Positions 49,509 through 59,880 are shown, counted from the stretch's first letter. The stretch: 64,000 nt of DNA from Candidatus Altimarinota bacterium (GCA_028713325.1 JAQTON010000002.1:124001-188000); one strand, 5' to 3'. Made by a program: numbers and translations. The notes: generated by a model not told the origin, from the sequence alone.

Positions 49509-50141
49509 ATGCCCCACTTTTCACTCTTCTCTCAATACCACATCGAACTCGAACCTTCCGAAGAAGTTATTTTTCGGAAGTTTTTGGATTTGTTTATGGA
49601 GTACAACGCCCATACGAATCTTTCCGCTATCCGTACTCCCGAAGGAATTATCGAGAAGCATTTTATCGATTCTTTGATGCTCGGGAATGCGGTGGAACTC
49701 CATGGAAAAGTGCTCGATATCGGGAGTGGATGAGGATTTCCTGGGATTCCTCTGAAAATCCTCTTTCCGGAAGTGGATTTTACTCTCATGGATTCCGTCG
49801 GAAAAAAAGTCCGTGCTATGAACCATTTCATCGATTCTCTCGGACTTACCGGGATCCGTGCGATTCAGGCTCGTGCAGAGGAAGTGGCGAAACTTCCAGA
49901 GTACAGGAAACAATTTGATTTCATAGTATCCCGAGCGACCGCTTACCTTCCCCAGATTTTGCAGTGGGCAGAACCATTTTTATCGAAACATGGACAGATT
50001 ATCCTCTACAAGCTCGCAAGCCCCGACGAACTTGCCGAAGGAAAACAGATACTGAAGAGGTTGGGATTGAAGCTCGTGGGTGCGGAAGACTATAAAATTG
50101 GAGATCAGGAGCGGGTATTCCTTATATTTGAGAGAATATAA
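49509..50141 (+). CDS. rsmG: 16S rRNA (guanine-527-N7)-methyltransferase
   Basis: A 210-residue SAM enzyme modifying 16S rRNA. Motifs: FLDLFMEYNAHTNLSAIR, EKHFIDSLM, the SAM loop KVLDIGSGGGFPGIPLKIL, DSVGKKVRAMNHFIDSLGL, FDFIVSRATAYLPQILQWAE and GQIILYKL. The first Gly after GSG is UGA, an invariant glycine of the family, which is one of the clearest proofs of the code. Confidence 0.95.
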
Positions 50142-50163
50142 TCTATTGTCAACACTCATTTTC

Positions 50164-50192
50164 TTGCCACAAAAATATTTATATGGTACACT
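50164..50192 (+). promoter_or_regulatory. Promoter of the M23 fusion gene
   Basis: TTGCCA (50164-50169), a 17-bp spacer and TACACT (50187-50192) lie 35 bp before the start codon. Confidence 0.6.
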
Positions 50193-50227
50193 CTCTCTGT
50201 ACTTTATAAAAACCCGGATTTACTGCT

Positions 50228-52324
50228 ATGCAAAAACAAAAAATACGACAGCTCATCACATTTTTTCTCCTCTTATTTTTCCTCGCTGGATTGTATGTTC
50301 CATCTTTTACATCAGCAGCGGAATGAGACCAGACAACGATTGTCGGAATCAAAAAATCCCGAACCACGCAGATTCTCGATAATTTCAAGGATCAAGAAAA
50401 GACGCTTCTTTTTGATAATGTCCCATTTTCATCGGATGACGAAATCGGACTTTTTAATGCGGAACGCAAGATGAATAGTCTGGGCGATATCTTGAAGCGA
50501 ATCGATGCTTCCAAAGAACAGTACAAGGAGCAAAAACGAGTGGTAACAAGAGAAAAATTCACTCTCAAAAAGATGATCAGGGATTTGGATATCAGTATTG
50601 CCGAGACAGAGAAATCCATTGCCGATACAGAGGATCTTATCGCAGAAAAGAATCGTGAGATTGCAAAATATGCCCTGCATATCGACGAGCTCAATACGAA
50701 AATAGAGGAAAATAAAATATCAATTCTCCGGTATCTTACCTATATCTATACGAAGGGGGATTTGGTGTATGACGGAGCCCAAAATATCGATGTTTTACGA
50801 AGCATCGTTCTCAATGACGGGGACATCGGGGAAATTTTCAATGATATCCACTATAAATCGGTACTGGAAATGGCGGGACAAAATTTCATCGAAGTGCATC
50901 GAAATCTGGTGAAAGAGTATTACTACAATAAAGAATCCCTGAAGAAAGAGAAACTTACCAATGTTCGGCTCCGGGGACAGCTTGTCGCTAAAAATCGTGA
51001 TATCTCGGCACAAAAACAATACAAAGAACAGCTTCTTGAAGTAACCAAATGACAAGAAACTCTTTTCAATCAATATATCGCTTCCAAACAGGAAAAAGAG
51101 GAAAATATACAGGAACGCCTTGCAAGTATTTCAGAGGAATACACGAGTGTGTTTGCTCGTCTCGGAGAGAAATATAAGTGCAGTGTCGTAGGGGTTGAAG
51201 GAAACGAAAAAACGGTGGAAACAACCGCCTCCGGGTATACTTTCACCGATTCCGGAACATTATTGAATTCTTGTAGTGATCTCCAGAAGTTCTATGCCGC
51301 AGAGAAACAGCTTATAGATTATCCTATTGATGACAGTGCTCAAAATCCTCTTGTTTGGCCGGTGGATGCAACTCGCATCTCTACCTATTTTCATGATGAA
51401 GAATATTTCAGGTCCCTCTGAAGTGAACATGAGGCAGTGGATTTTCCTATGCCACAGTGATCAGATATCGTTGCACCGGCTGCGGGATATGTGTATTTCA
51501 TCCAACAACCGACACTTACGGGATACGGATTTGTCGCACTGAAGCATGCGAACGGATTTGTCAGTGTGTATGGACACGTATCGGAGGTTTTCGTAAATAG
51601 GTTCGATTTCGTGGATGCAGGAAAACTCTTTGCAAAAACCGGCGGAGCTCCCGGTACACCCGGTGCTGGAATTATGACGAGCGGAGCACATCTCCATTTT
51701 GAGCTTTATAAAAACCGAGACTCTATCGATTCACTTCGTTTTCTCGATCTTACGAAGCTTCGATATGACAATATAGAAGGGAAGTATCAGTATAAGTTTG
51801 TCGAAGATCTCAAGGCTCGTTATGGAAATAAGACAAATATCTCCAAGTATTCAAAATTTCTCATTGCCGGATCGGATGAAATCGAACGTCAGAAATATCT
51901 TCTCGCCAATTACGCCGATTCCAGATTTTCGAGCCATGATGTCTGGACGGAAGAGGCTGTCGGTGCTAAAGTAGACCCCAGTTTTCTTATGTGTGTCGGA
52001 CTCGCCGAGACGGGACTCGGAAATCACCTTAAGACCGCTTACAATATCGGAAATATCGGAAATACCGACTCCGGAGGAACCTATGACTTCATAAGTGCAC
52101 GGGAAGGAATCTACTGGATGACAAAAACTCTGAATAATAAATTCCTCGGGAAATATACGACTATCGACCAACTTTCCCGATACGGAAACAAGAACGGATC
52201 CATTTACGCTTCCTCTTCTTCCAATTGGCACAACAATGTCGTGCGATGTCTTTCCGCATTGAAATGAAAATTTGTCGAGGACAATTTCCAATTTCGACTT
52301 GCAGAAGAGGGAAAAGATGAGTAG
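50228..52324 (+). CDS. Murein hydrolase: coiled coil, M23 peptidase, and lysozyme-like C-terminal domain
   Basis: A 698-residue exported protein. Signal peptide (LITFFLLLFFLAGLYV); EnvC-like coiled coil (about residues 80-300; DLDISIAETEKSIADTEDLI). M23/LytM domain (about 380-500): HEAVDFPMPQGSDIVAPAAG and the second zinc motif GAHLHFELYK. C-terminal domain (about 560-690): DPSFLMCVGLAETGLGNHLK, NIGNTDSGGTYDFISAREGI, like soluble lytic transglycosylase or glucosaminidase folds with Glu as candidate acid. UGA-Gly joins several parts. Cutting both peptide and glycan bonds is plausible. Confidence 0.86.
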
Positions 52325-52359
52325 AATATTCCTGTTCTAATTCTTAATTTTTTTTTCTT

Positions 52360-53637
52360 ATGTACCCACTCAAAACAACAGTAAAATACGATCCGAATAA
52401 TCTTGCGGCAACCACGAATACGTACACGACGGTATATCTCGGAAACTACGTTGCCGGAGATTTTTCAGAAGGCCATGGAAGTCATCTCGGGGTGGATATC
52501 TTTCCAGTCGTTACCCACGATGATGTATTTGCCTGTCTGGACGGAGTGGTACAGGTTGCGGAAAATAAAGCCGCCAACGGAAACTATATCATCATAAAAC
52601 ATGATAATGTTCCGGATCCGGCGGATATGATGAAAAAAACAACGCTCTATTCTTGCTACCTCCATCTCACAGAGTATTTAGTGACCGTCGGTCAACTTGT
52701 GAGCGAAGGCGATGTGATAGGGAAGTGTGGAAATACGGGCAATGTATCCGGATCCACCGGAGAACATCTCCACTTTCAGATGGATCGCAGCGAAGCACCT
52801 TTTCACCCGTATTGGCCGTTCAGCTTCGCCGAGGCTCAAACCGCAGGATTCGGATTTTTCGAGGCGGTAAATAACGGACTCGGAATAGAAAATGCTCGAA
52901 GATACACTATCAATCCACTCGTGTATCTTGATCAGGTTGAGATGCATGGCAATAATGAAAACTCTTCTTCGGGCACTCCCGTTGTTTCGAGTCCGGTGGT
53001 TTCATCGGTTCTTGTCGCATCTATTGGAAATCCCATATCGTCGGGAGTTTCTCCTATGGAAACTCCTTCCGTAGGTTCAGTACCAGAGGTCTCTCATACG
53101 GAAGTTTCCGTCGGATTTTCCGATGTTCCTTCAAATCACCCGTATGTAACAGCAATCAACTTTCTCAAATCAAAAGGAATAGTATCGGGGAACGATAATA
53201 AATTTTCTCCCGATGCGACTATTACCCGAGCAGAACTCCTTAAGATGGTATTTGGAGCTGCGGAAACAACCCTGGTGACCGACAGTTCAAACCATTTCTC
53301 GGATATAGATCCAACCTCCTGGCAAGCTGCTTATGCGAATACTGCCAAGGTGAATAAAATTATCGGGGGGTATTCCGACGGAACTTTCCGACCGAATAAT
53401 CCGATTACTCGTGCTGAAGCATTCAAGATTATTATCAATACATTCTATACCGAGGCACTTGATACGGTTTCGTTTCCGGTGTTCGACGATGTCTCTGTGG
53501 ATGTGTGGTATGCACCCTATGCTCTATTTGCGAAGACGGAATCGCTCATAAATTTTTCTTTCAACTCATTTGAACCGGATACGCTCATGAATCGCGGGGA
53601 GGTAGCAAATGCTATTTATATGCTACTGAAGAGGTAA
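52360..53637 (+). CDS. M23 peptidase with SLH repeats
   Basis: A 425-residue protein. M23 domain at residues 30-160 (EGHGSHLGVDIFPVV, STGEHLHFQMD, zinc His and Asp present). A Ser/Val/Pro linker follows, then three S-layer homology repeats (VGFSDVPSNHPYVTAINFLK, GIVSGNDNKFSPDATITRAE, IIGGYSDGTFRPNNPITRAE, and a weaker third). No signal peptide is visible at the N-terminus (MYPLKTTVKYDPN), which is odd for a wall protein. It is 35 nt after the M23 fusion gene. No UGA. Confidence 0.9.
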   Translation: MYPLKTTVKYDPNNLAATTNTYTTVYLGNYVAGDFSEGHGSHLGVDIFPVVTHDDVFACLDGVVQVAENKAANGNYIIIKHDNVPDPADMMKKTTLYSCYLHLTEYLVTVGQLVSEGDVIGKCGNTGNVSGSTGEHLHFQMDRSEAPFHPYWPFSFAEAQTAGFGFFEAVNNGLGIENARRYTINPLVYLDQVEMHGNNENSSSGTPVVSSPVVSSVLVASIGNPISSGVSPMETPSVGSVPEVSHTEVSVGFSDVPSNHPYVTAINFLKSKGIVSGNDNKFSPDATITRAELLKMVFGAAETTLVTDSSNHFSDIDPTSWQAAYANTAKVNKIIGGYSDGTFRPNNPITRAEAFKIIINTFYTEALDTVSFPVFDDVSVDVWYAPYALFAKTESLINFSFNSFEPDTLMNRGEVANAIYMLLKR

Positions 53638-53644
53638 TAGGAAA

Positions 53645-53691
53645 AACTATAAAAAGAGCGGGTTTATTACCCGCTCTTTTTATAGTTAGTT
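53645..53691. terminator. Bidirectional intrinsic terminator
   Basis: AACTATAAAAAGAGCGGGT and ACCCGCTCTTTTTATAGTT form a long perfect hairpin between the convergent M23-SLH gene and the pilin operon. Confidence 0.92.
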
Positions 53692-53711
53692 TTCTTTTAA
53701 TTCTTAAATCC

Positions 53712-54770
53712 TTACTTACTAAACACGCTATATTTCAGCATATCGAAGAGTCTGGAACGATTTTCGGTGAAATCGATATTTTGTTTGCTTTTGCCAACCG
53801 TACTGGAAGTCGCTATGGAACGCAGAGGAAGAGCGAATCCGTTGGGACTGGAGATGCGATATTCCGTAGGATTGGCGGAAGTGTTTGAGAGGATGAGATA
53901 ATTATTCTCATAGGAGTTAAGGAATGCGGTGATATTTTTCATTCCCGCGGTCATTATGTCGGTATCCATGCGTTTTTCAAATCCTTGTTGGATATTGGCA
54001 CTCGGAGTATTTCCAAAACTTCTCATGAGCGAGCCGGTTCCAGCTATTCCATAGGTCTTTCCGCTGGAATCATTTCCGATGATATTCCAGTTCACATCTC
54101 CGTCCTGAGTGACAACAAAAGTATTGGTTTTTACTATATCGGAAGTATTTTTATTTGGATTTTTGGCAGAACTCTGGATTCGTACTCCCATATCATAGAA
54201 GAGCGGTATAATCTCAAAACTTCCTTGTGCAATAGTTCCCGCGTAACTCGTGTCCGATGCTCGAAGCACGCTGGAAATAGTGGTTTTCTTTGCTGTGGAA
54301 GCATCAGTATCTAGGAGATGATATTCGAGATCGGAATCGGTAATGCTATCGGAGAAACCCTCGCGATGATTGGAACTTTTGAGAAGAGTATATTCAAGGA
54401 CTCATTCAGCACTCATATACGCGGATACACCATCTGACAAAAAATGATTCATCCCATTCTCGACGACAAAAAGATTGAGCATTCCTGCCGAGAGTATCGT
54501 CAAAAATGCGGTCATTAGAATTGCGATGATAGTAGAAAAACCGCGAGAACCTCTGAAAAACTCGTCTTTCGAGTTTAAATCTCCGTTTCCTCATTCGGAG
54601 CCTGTCCTGAACTTGATTCAGGATCCCGATACCATAACGGTTCATTCCGGTTGACCCACGAGGGGAGCTAAATAGCTTCGATTTGCACTCGAATTACTTC
54701 GTTTTTGAGAGGTTCTTAAGTTATTGGAAACAGAAGATTTATTTTGTAAAAAATTCTTTAAAGGAAACAT
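53712..54770 (-). CDS. PilX-like minor pilus protein with in-frame palindromic-element insert
   Basis: A 352-residue protein, last gene of the pilin operon. The start MFPLKNFLQNKSSVSNNL (ATG 54770) leads directly into the element (SQKRSNSSANRSYLAPLVGQ and onward to EFF). The pilin-like helix then follows: RGSRGFSTIIAILMTAFLTI. The globular part (QGSFEIIPLFYDMGVRIQSS, DGDVNWNIIGNDSSGKTYGI) is typical of PilX/PulK-like initiator proteins. The insert sits between the N-terminal peptide and the helix, so it would alter the prepilin leader length to about 80 residues. Confidence 0.78.
54546..54716 (-). repeat. Palindromic element, copy 8 (in frame inside the PilX-like gene), with nested inserts
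   Basis: A 171-bp copy with perfect arms AGAACCTCT and AGAGGTTCT. It carries the AGCTCCCCTCGTGGGT cassette (net 24 bp, in frame) and a second nested palindrome TCCTGAACTTGATTCAGGA. The gene frame stays open through all of it with UGA as Gly. Confidence 0.88.
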
Positions 54771-54781
54771 ATGGAATGAAA

Positions 54782-55456
54782 TTATGGAGTGGATGTAATA
54801 TTTTTCTTGTAAGCTTTTTCACTGATGGTCGTTTCCATGAGCATGTGTGTATTTTTTGCAATCTCACTACTGATCCCGACCTTATTTTCTATCCCCAGAG
54901 AGAGGACAATGGTTACTTTTCATTCTTGTGAGAGATTTGTAAGAGATTCGCCGGTATCCCCGGAGAGAAAAAAACGAACACTTTCAATCCGGACACGATC
55001 GTCAGAAATGGATTTTCTCCGGTTCAGACTATCCTCTTTTCCTATATAGCAATGAATATTCGGATCTTTCTGGTCCGCATCGGTACAAAGGACAGGTCCG
55101 CTCAGACTGTCTTTCATGGGATAGTACCTATTGCCTCATTGGATGGCGAGAACAGAATTTCCGCTCCCCGTATAATTATTGATTTTTTCGGGAGTGGAAT
55201 TATCGTAATACTTTACATCGATTCACTTTTCTCGAACATCGCTCGCTATCTGTTCGGTGATGTTTCGGATATTCTCCTGAACTATCCTGAGTGCCTCGAG
55301 ACGTTTGTTTATCTGTATGAGATTGCTGTAAATCATAAATACCGATAGCATAATCACCGATAGAATGGTTATAGAAACAACAAGTTCTATCAATGTAAAA
55401 GCATTGCAATTTTTTATTTTAGAAACGGAGATTTCCGAAGAAAATAATGTTTTCAT
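54782..55456 (-). CDS. Minor prepilin (type IV pilin-like)
   Basis: A 224-residue prepilin. Leader and helix: NAFTLIELVVSITILSVIML with Ala instead of the usual Gly at the -1 cleavage position and Glu5 present. The globular part has three UGA-Gly codons and two Cys that could pair (PVLCTDADQ, NIHCYIGK). It belongs to the operon 56679 to 53712 and lies 11 nt before the PilX-like gene. Confidence 0.85.
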
Positions 55457-55477
55457 AATGAAAAAGTATAAGGGGAA

Positions 55478-56131
55478 TTATTGATTCTTCCAGTCTGTTA
55501 TGAGAGTGTTCATATCTGAGAGGCGATATCCCTTATTCAGGCTTACAAAAAATACCGTAACTTTGTAAGCTCTATCAACAGGAATAAGGGTATTTGTAAG
55601 AATATTTCTCGTTACCAGAGGCTCGAGAAATAAAAAGGATGCATAGTTTGTTTTGAGGTTTGTTCCGGTACAGTCGTGGACATATCGTCCAAGACTGTCG
55701 ATACAGAGACGAATGGATGAATTATCTTTTTGAAATTCCTGTACGATAGCCTCTTTGGAAAGAGAGAGAAGAGAAAGTTTCTCTATGCGGATGGTTTTTC
55801 CTGCACTAAAATTATTAGCTATGGTATAGTAAGTATTCGGTTGCAATACATTTTCAGTCTCCACCGACGATCGGGCGAGCTCGATGGAATTCCAGGAACG
55901 AAACTGTATCCAGTTGGTATCTCGGAGATTTTTCAGAAGTTCTATTTGTCCCCGCATGATATTGGCACCGATAATTTCATCCCTTGATCGAATAGAGGCA
56001 TTACTGGCACTATCCACGAGAAGATAGGATCCAAGAAACCCGAGCGTAAAGACGACGATACCGACCATGAGTTCCAATATGGTGAAACCTTTTTTATCTG
56101 GACGATGAAAGGGAATAGAGAAATTTTGCAT
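55478..56131 (-). CDS. Minor prepilin (type IV pilin-like)
   Basis: A 217-residue prepilin with the standard cleavage site KKGFTILELMVGIVVFTLGF (Gly -1, Glu5). The globular domain has one Cys pair (IRLCIDSLG, VHDCTGTNL). Of the PilV/GspI-like minor class by position in the operon. No UGA. Confidence 0.87.
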   Translation of the reverse strand: MQNFSIPFHRPDKKGFTILELMVGIVVFTLGFLGSYLLVDSASNASIRSRDEIIGANIMRGQIELLKNLRDTNWIQFRSWNSIELARSSVETENVLQPNTYYTIANNFSAGKTIRIEKLSLLSLSKEAIVQEFQKDNSSIRLCIDSLGRYVHDCTGTNLKTNYASFLFLEPLVTRNILTNTLIPVDRAYKVTVFFVSLNKGYRLSDMNTLITDWKNQ

Positions 56132-56157
56132 AGGGAAAATACTTGATTATATAAAGA

Positions 56158-56679
56158 TTACTTCTCTATTTTCAGAGTTCTGGAGAGTGCCCCCGTCGTT
56201 ACTGTTTTCCATCCGATTCCTATATCAAAGGTCGTTCCTGTTTCCGTAGGACTCGTATATATTTCTCTCTCTCATTTTGGTGCTTTGTATTCTATAAGCA
56301 TACGGTCTTTCGGGAGAGTATTGATATTAACGCCATCTTCAAGCGAGATTATCTTTATAATCTTCGCATCGGTATTCTCCGTAAAAGAGTGAGTTCCGGG
56401 AAGAAAGGTGAACATACTGATGGTGTGTGATCCTTTTTCAAAAAGGAGTCATACGTTTGCATTTTTCGTGGTTCCTGGAAAGAGTTGTCCATTTTGTGAA
56501 AGGATTTTCGCATCCTCCAATGTCTGATGGATTTTTTCCGTTGATATGCGTATCTTGGAGAGTCTGCTATAATAGTCATAGGGGACATAGGATCCGGCAA
56601 AAAGAATGCCGATGATCATTATCACTACTATGAGCTCTATGAGAGTGAAGCCAGATGTATTTCTAGTAGATGGAAACAT
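56158..56679 (-). CDS. Minor prepilin (GspH/FimT-like)
   Basis: A 173-residue prepilin, first gene of the operon. The helix TSGFTLIELIVVIMIIGILF has the standard Gly-Phe cleavage site and Glu5. The tail (YYSRLSKIRISTEKIHQTLE, GHTISMFTFLPG-like strand) includes two UGA-Gly codons. Minor pilins of this class prime pilus assembly. Confidence 0.85.
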
Positions 56680-56872
56680 ACATAAGAAAATGAAATTATT
56701 ATAACTTGGATTGTATGATTTTTTCTCTTCAAATCAAGTATTTCTCATAAGTGAAAAATTTCTCATCAATAAAATAGAAAAAACAAAACTAAAATTTGCT
56801 TTTTCTATTTTTTCCATATACTTTTCCCGTTCGTGATTTTTCACTCGTTTTATTTTGTTATTTATTGTCACT

Positions 56873-57223
56873 ATGGACGCAGCACTCATCAAAACTATCC
56901 AACAGGAATCCATTAAGGATGAAAGACCGGAAATTACTACTGGTATGGAAGTGGAAGTACACCAGATTATTAAAGAAGGAGGGAAAGAACGTATCCAAAA
57001 ATTCAAAGGTCTTGTTATCAAGACCCATGGAAAGACGACGCTTGATAAAACCGTTACTGTTCGAAAAGATGTCGATGGTGTTGGAATCGAGAAAATTTTC
57101 CCGATTTATTCTCCGGGAGTTTCGAAGATTGAAATACTCCGAGCCTTTAAAGTTCGTAGAAAAAATATTACTTTTATTCGAGATTTGAAAGGGAAAGCGG
57201 CTCGTCTCAAAGAGGTTCGATAA
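56873..57223 (+). CDS. rplS: Ribosomal protein L19
   Basis: A 116-residue 50S protein. Family marks: ITTGMEVEVHQIIKEGGKER, IQKFKGLVIKTHGKT, TVRKDVDGVGIEKIFPIYSP and KIEILRAFKVRRKN. The start MDAALIKTIQ (ATG 56873) is chosen over an upstream in-frame start because it gives the normal length. No UGA. Confidence 0.96.
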   Translation: MDAALIKTIQQESIKDERPEITTGMEVEVHQIIKEGGKERIQKFKGLVIKTHGKTTLDKTVTVRKDVDGVGIEKIFPIYSPGVSKIEILRAFKVRRKNITFIRDLKGKAARLKEVR

Positions 57224-57236
57224 TCGCAAAAGAAAA

Positions 57237-57281
57237 AAACAAAAAATACATACCGAAAGTATGTATTTTTTGTTTTTTTGT
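57237..57281 (+). terminator. Intrinsic terminator of rplS
   Basis: ACAAAAAATACATA and TATGTATTTTTTGT pair around CCGAAAG and run into a T tract. The remaining 280 bp up to dnaA are AT-rich without a gene, and I find no clear DnaA box. Confidence 0.85.
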
Positions 57282-57560
57282 TTGAGTTTTTTGTTTGTAT
57301 TGAGGAGTCTTTTTTTGACTGTATAAATTATGTATACAACTTTCCGTGTCAAGCGAATTTTATCTTTTGACATTGGGAAGAAAATGAATAAACCTTATGT
57401 ACTTCGGAAGAATAAAAAGTCATTCAAATAACCAGAAATATTGGATGAATATATTGATAATTTGCAGAATGTTTGAAGTATGTTATTTCTAAGAATGGCA
57501 TGAGTACTGACTTATGAATGGATAGATTATTCTATTTTACGATAAAATTCCCCTCAAAAC

Positions 57561-58988
57561 ATGCATCAGACAAACACAGATGTTTCTCTCCTTCGGGATA
57601 TTATCAAAGAGCTTGCAACCACACTCAGAAAACAGGATTTTCTTACGTATCTTAAAAAGATATCCCTTCTGGAACAGACCCCAGAGAAGATTATTTTCTG
57701 AGTTGTCTCCAGTTTTATGCGCGATAATCTCGCTCATAAATTTTTTGACGAGATTCTTTTGGCGTCCAAAAAAATCATTCCAACTATCACAGCCATTGAT
57801 TTTCTTGTAGATAAAAATATTGATAATCCATCCAATGGAAATGTCATGGATTGTGCTGCGGAATACAAAGAAATCACTGCCAAGAAAAAAGGAAAGGAAG
57901 AGATTGTCGGTACGGAGATGGTCGAGGGAATCAATAGTCGAATCATCAACAGCAAATACCGTCTCGAAAATTTTATCGTTGGACCATCCAATCAGCTCGT
58001 TCATGCTGCTGCGGAAGCGGTGGTTCGCAGACCGGGAAGTGCTTATAATCCCCTCTTTGTTTACGGGGATGTAGGACTCGGGAAGACGCATATCCTTCAG
58101 GCTGTGGGGAATGCTATTAAAGAACGGTATAAAGATAAGAAGGTTATCTATACGACAGCGGACAGATTCCTCAGTGACTATATCGAAAGCGTAAAAAAAC
58201 GAACGGTGGATCGTATGAAAGAAAAGTACCAATCCATCGATGTGCTCATCATCGATGATGTGCAGTTTCTTGCTGGGAAAGATGCAACCCAGACAGTTCT
58301 TTACAATATCTTCAATACGCTCTACGAAAACAATAAACAGATTATCCTCTCGGGAGATAAGCCGCCGAAAGAACTTACTGCGTTGGAGCCACGATTACAG
58401 AGTCGTTTTGAATGGGGAATCATCGTTGATATAGGAATCCCCGATTTCGAAACTCGTCTCGCAATTTTGCAAGAAAAGGCTCGTGCCCGCGAGTTTATCC
58501 TCCCGCAAGAAGTGGCGGAATTTATCGCCTACAACCTCGGTGCGAATGTTCGAGAGATAGAAGGGGTACTCAATCAGATTATCGCTGAATACGAGCTTCA
58601 TAATATTCCTCCTACCATCGATAATGTCGCACGTCGTCTCAATAAACTTTCCATTACCGATTCGCTCATCGGAAATTCCACCAAAAAGATGGCAGCTTCC
58701 ATCAAGACGTACGAGGAGCTCATCGATGCGGTTTCCAGTCATTTCGGTATAGAAAAACGCTCCATTCTCTGAGATGATCGCAGAAAGGAAAACATGATTC
58801 CTCGTCAAGTGGCGATGTACCTCCTCAAGAACCGTATGAACTATACATATGAGCGTATCGGAAACATCTTCTCCGGACGGAATCACTCGGCGGTTCTCTA
58901 TTCGTGCAAAAAGCTTGAATCCATCCTCAAAAAAGATCAGAACCTCTTCTACGAGATCAATATTCTTCGGGATAAACTCGGGATATAA
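57561..58988 (+). CDS. dnaA: Chromosomal replication initiator protein DnaA
   Basis: A 475-residue AAA+ protein that opens the replication origin. Walker A YGDVGLGKTHILQAVG, Walker B VLIIDDVQFLAG, sensor region SRFEWGIIVDI and the arginine-rich domain IV: RPRQ-equivalent IPRQVAMYLLKNRMNYTYER, and the DNA-binding signature FSGRNHSAVLYSCKKLE. Two UGA-Gly codons (IIF-G-VVSS and SIL-G-DDRRK) join three parts. The N-terminal domain I is present but diverged. Confidence 0.95.
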
Positions 58989-59003
58989 TCATAATTCCCC
59001 TAG

Positions 59004-59038
59004 CCCCATACGAAATAAATTTTTTCGGATGGGGTTTT
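59004..59038 (+). terminator. Intrinsic terminator of dnaA
   Basis: CCCCATACGA and TCGGATGGGG pair around an AT-rich loop, followed by TTTTG, 15 nt after the dnaA stop. Confidence 0.75.
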
Positions 59039-59080
59039 GTTTGGACTAAATCATTTTACATTTTGGGAGAAAGTTCTATA

Positions 59081-59863
59081 ATGGCGGATATAAAACGTAA
59101 CACTCGTACTATGTCACAAAACTACGCATTCATCGATGCACAAAACCTCAATTCCGGACTGTACAAGCTCGGTTGGAAGATTGATTGGAAGCGATTCCGT
59201 GAGTATTTGCGGGAAGAGAAAGGAGTGGAGGTGGCGTATGTGTTCTTGGGATTTATGCTCGGGAACCAAGACTTGTACCTTATGCTCCAGAGATCGGGAT
59301 TCGTGGTGGTTTTTAAGGAAATTCTCACGACCGAATCGGGAGAAGTGAAAGGCAATATCGATGCGGAAATGATTCTCCAGGCGATGATCGATTACGATCG
59401 ATACGATCAGGCTCTCATCGTCTCCGGAGATGGTGATTTTACCTGTCTGCTTCGATATTTGGATCAAAACAATAAACTTCTCGGAGTTCTGGCACCGTAT
59501 GAAAAGGGGCTTTCCTCTCTTATACAAAAGGTTGCCGTCGGAAAAATAGAGTATCTTCGATCCCTTCGCAAAAAGATTGAATATCGTGGAGTTCGGGATG
59601 GAAGAAGTCGTACCAAGCCAATGCCTCCTATGAAACCAGACGCGGGTGTATCCGAGATACAAAATACCGTACCGAAACAAAAAACATCATCTTCCAAGCC
59701 AATGGGGCGTTCAAAAAATCCTCAAAATCCCATCGGTCGCACGCAGGAAAAGGTAAAACAAGACACACAACCAAAGATACAGAATGATACACAAAAAAAC
59801 GATAGTCCGAGAAAAGGTACTCTCTATACAGGAGGAACAAAAGATATCCAAAAAAGAATTTAG
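59081..59863 (+). CDS. NYN-domain (LabA/Vlf-like) protein
   Basis: A 260-residue protein. Residues about 15-160 are an NYN/PIN-like nuclease fold: YAFIDAQNLNSGLYKLGWKI, NIDAEMILQAMI, and DQALIVSGDGDFTCLLRYLD, with the acidic residues for metal binding (D in FIDAQN, D in NIDAE, D in SGDGD). The C-terminal 90 residues are a basic, Pro/Gln/Lys-rich disordered tail that may bind RNA. No UGA. Confidence 0.88.
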   Translation: MADIKRNTRTMSQNYAFIDAQNLNSGLYKLGWKIDWKRFREYLREEKGVEVAYVFLGFMLGNQDLYLMLQRSGFVVVFKEILTTESGEVKGNIDAEMILQAMIDYDRYDQALIVSGDGDFTCLLRYLDQNNKLLGVLAPYEKGLSSLIQKVAVGKIEYLRSLRKKIEYRGVRDGRSRTKPMPPMKPDAGVSEIQNTVPKQKTSSSKPMGRSKNPQNPIGRTQEKVKQDTQPKIQNDTQKNDSPRKGTLYTGGTKDIQKRI

Positions 59864-59880
59864 AAAATAGGACAAATGTT

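Noticed and set aside
49701-49760. UGA as tryptophan (code 4) instead of glycine
   Set aside because: At RsmG GSG-x-GFPG, GGDEF and rubredoxin PP-x-T the family residue is Gly; Trp would break the motifs. Normal UGG Trp codons are also in use.
57224-57560. Replication origin upstream of dnaA
   Set aside because: The gap is AT-rich, but I see no cluster of TTATNCACA-type boxes.
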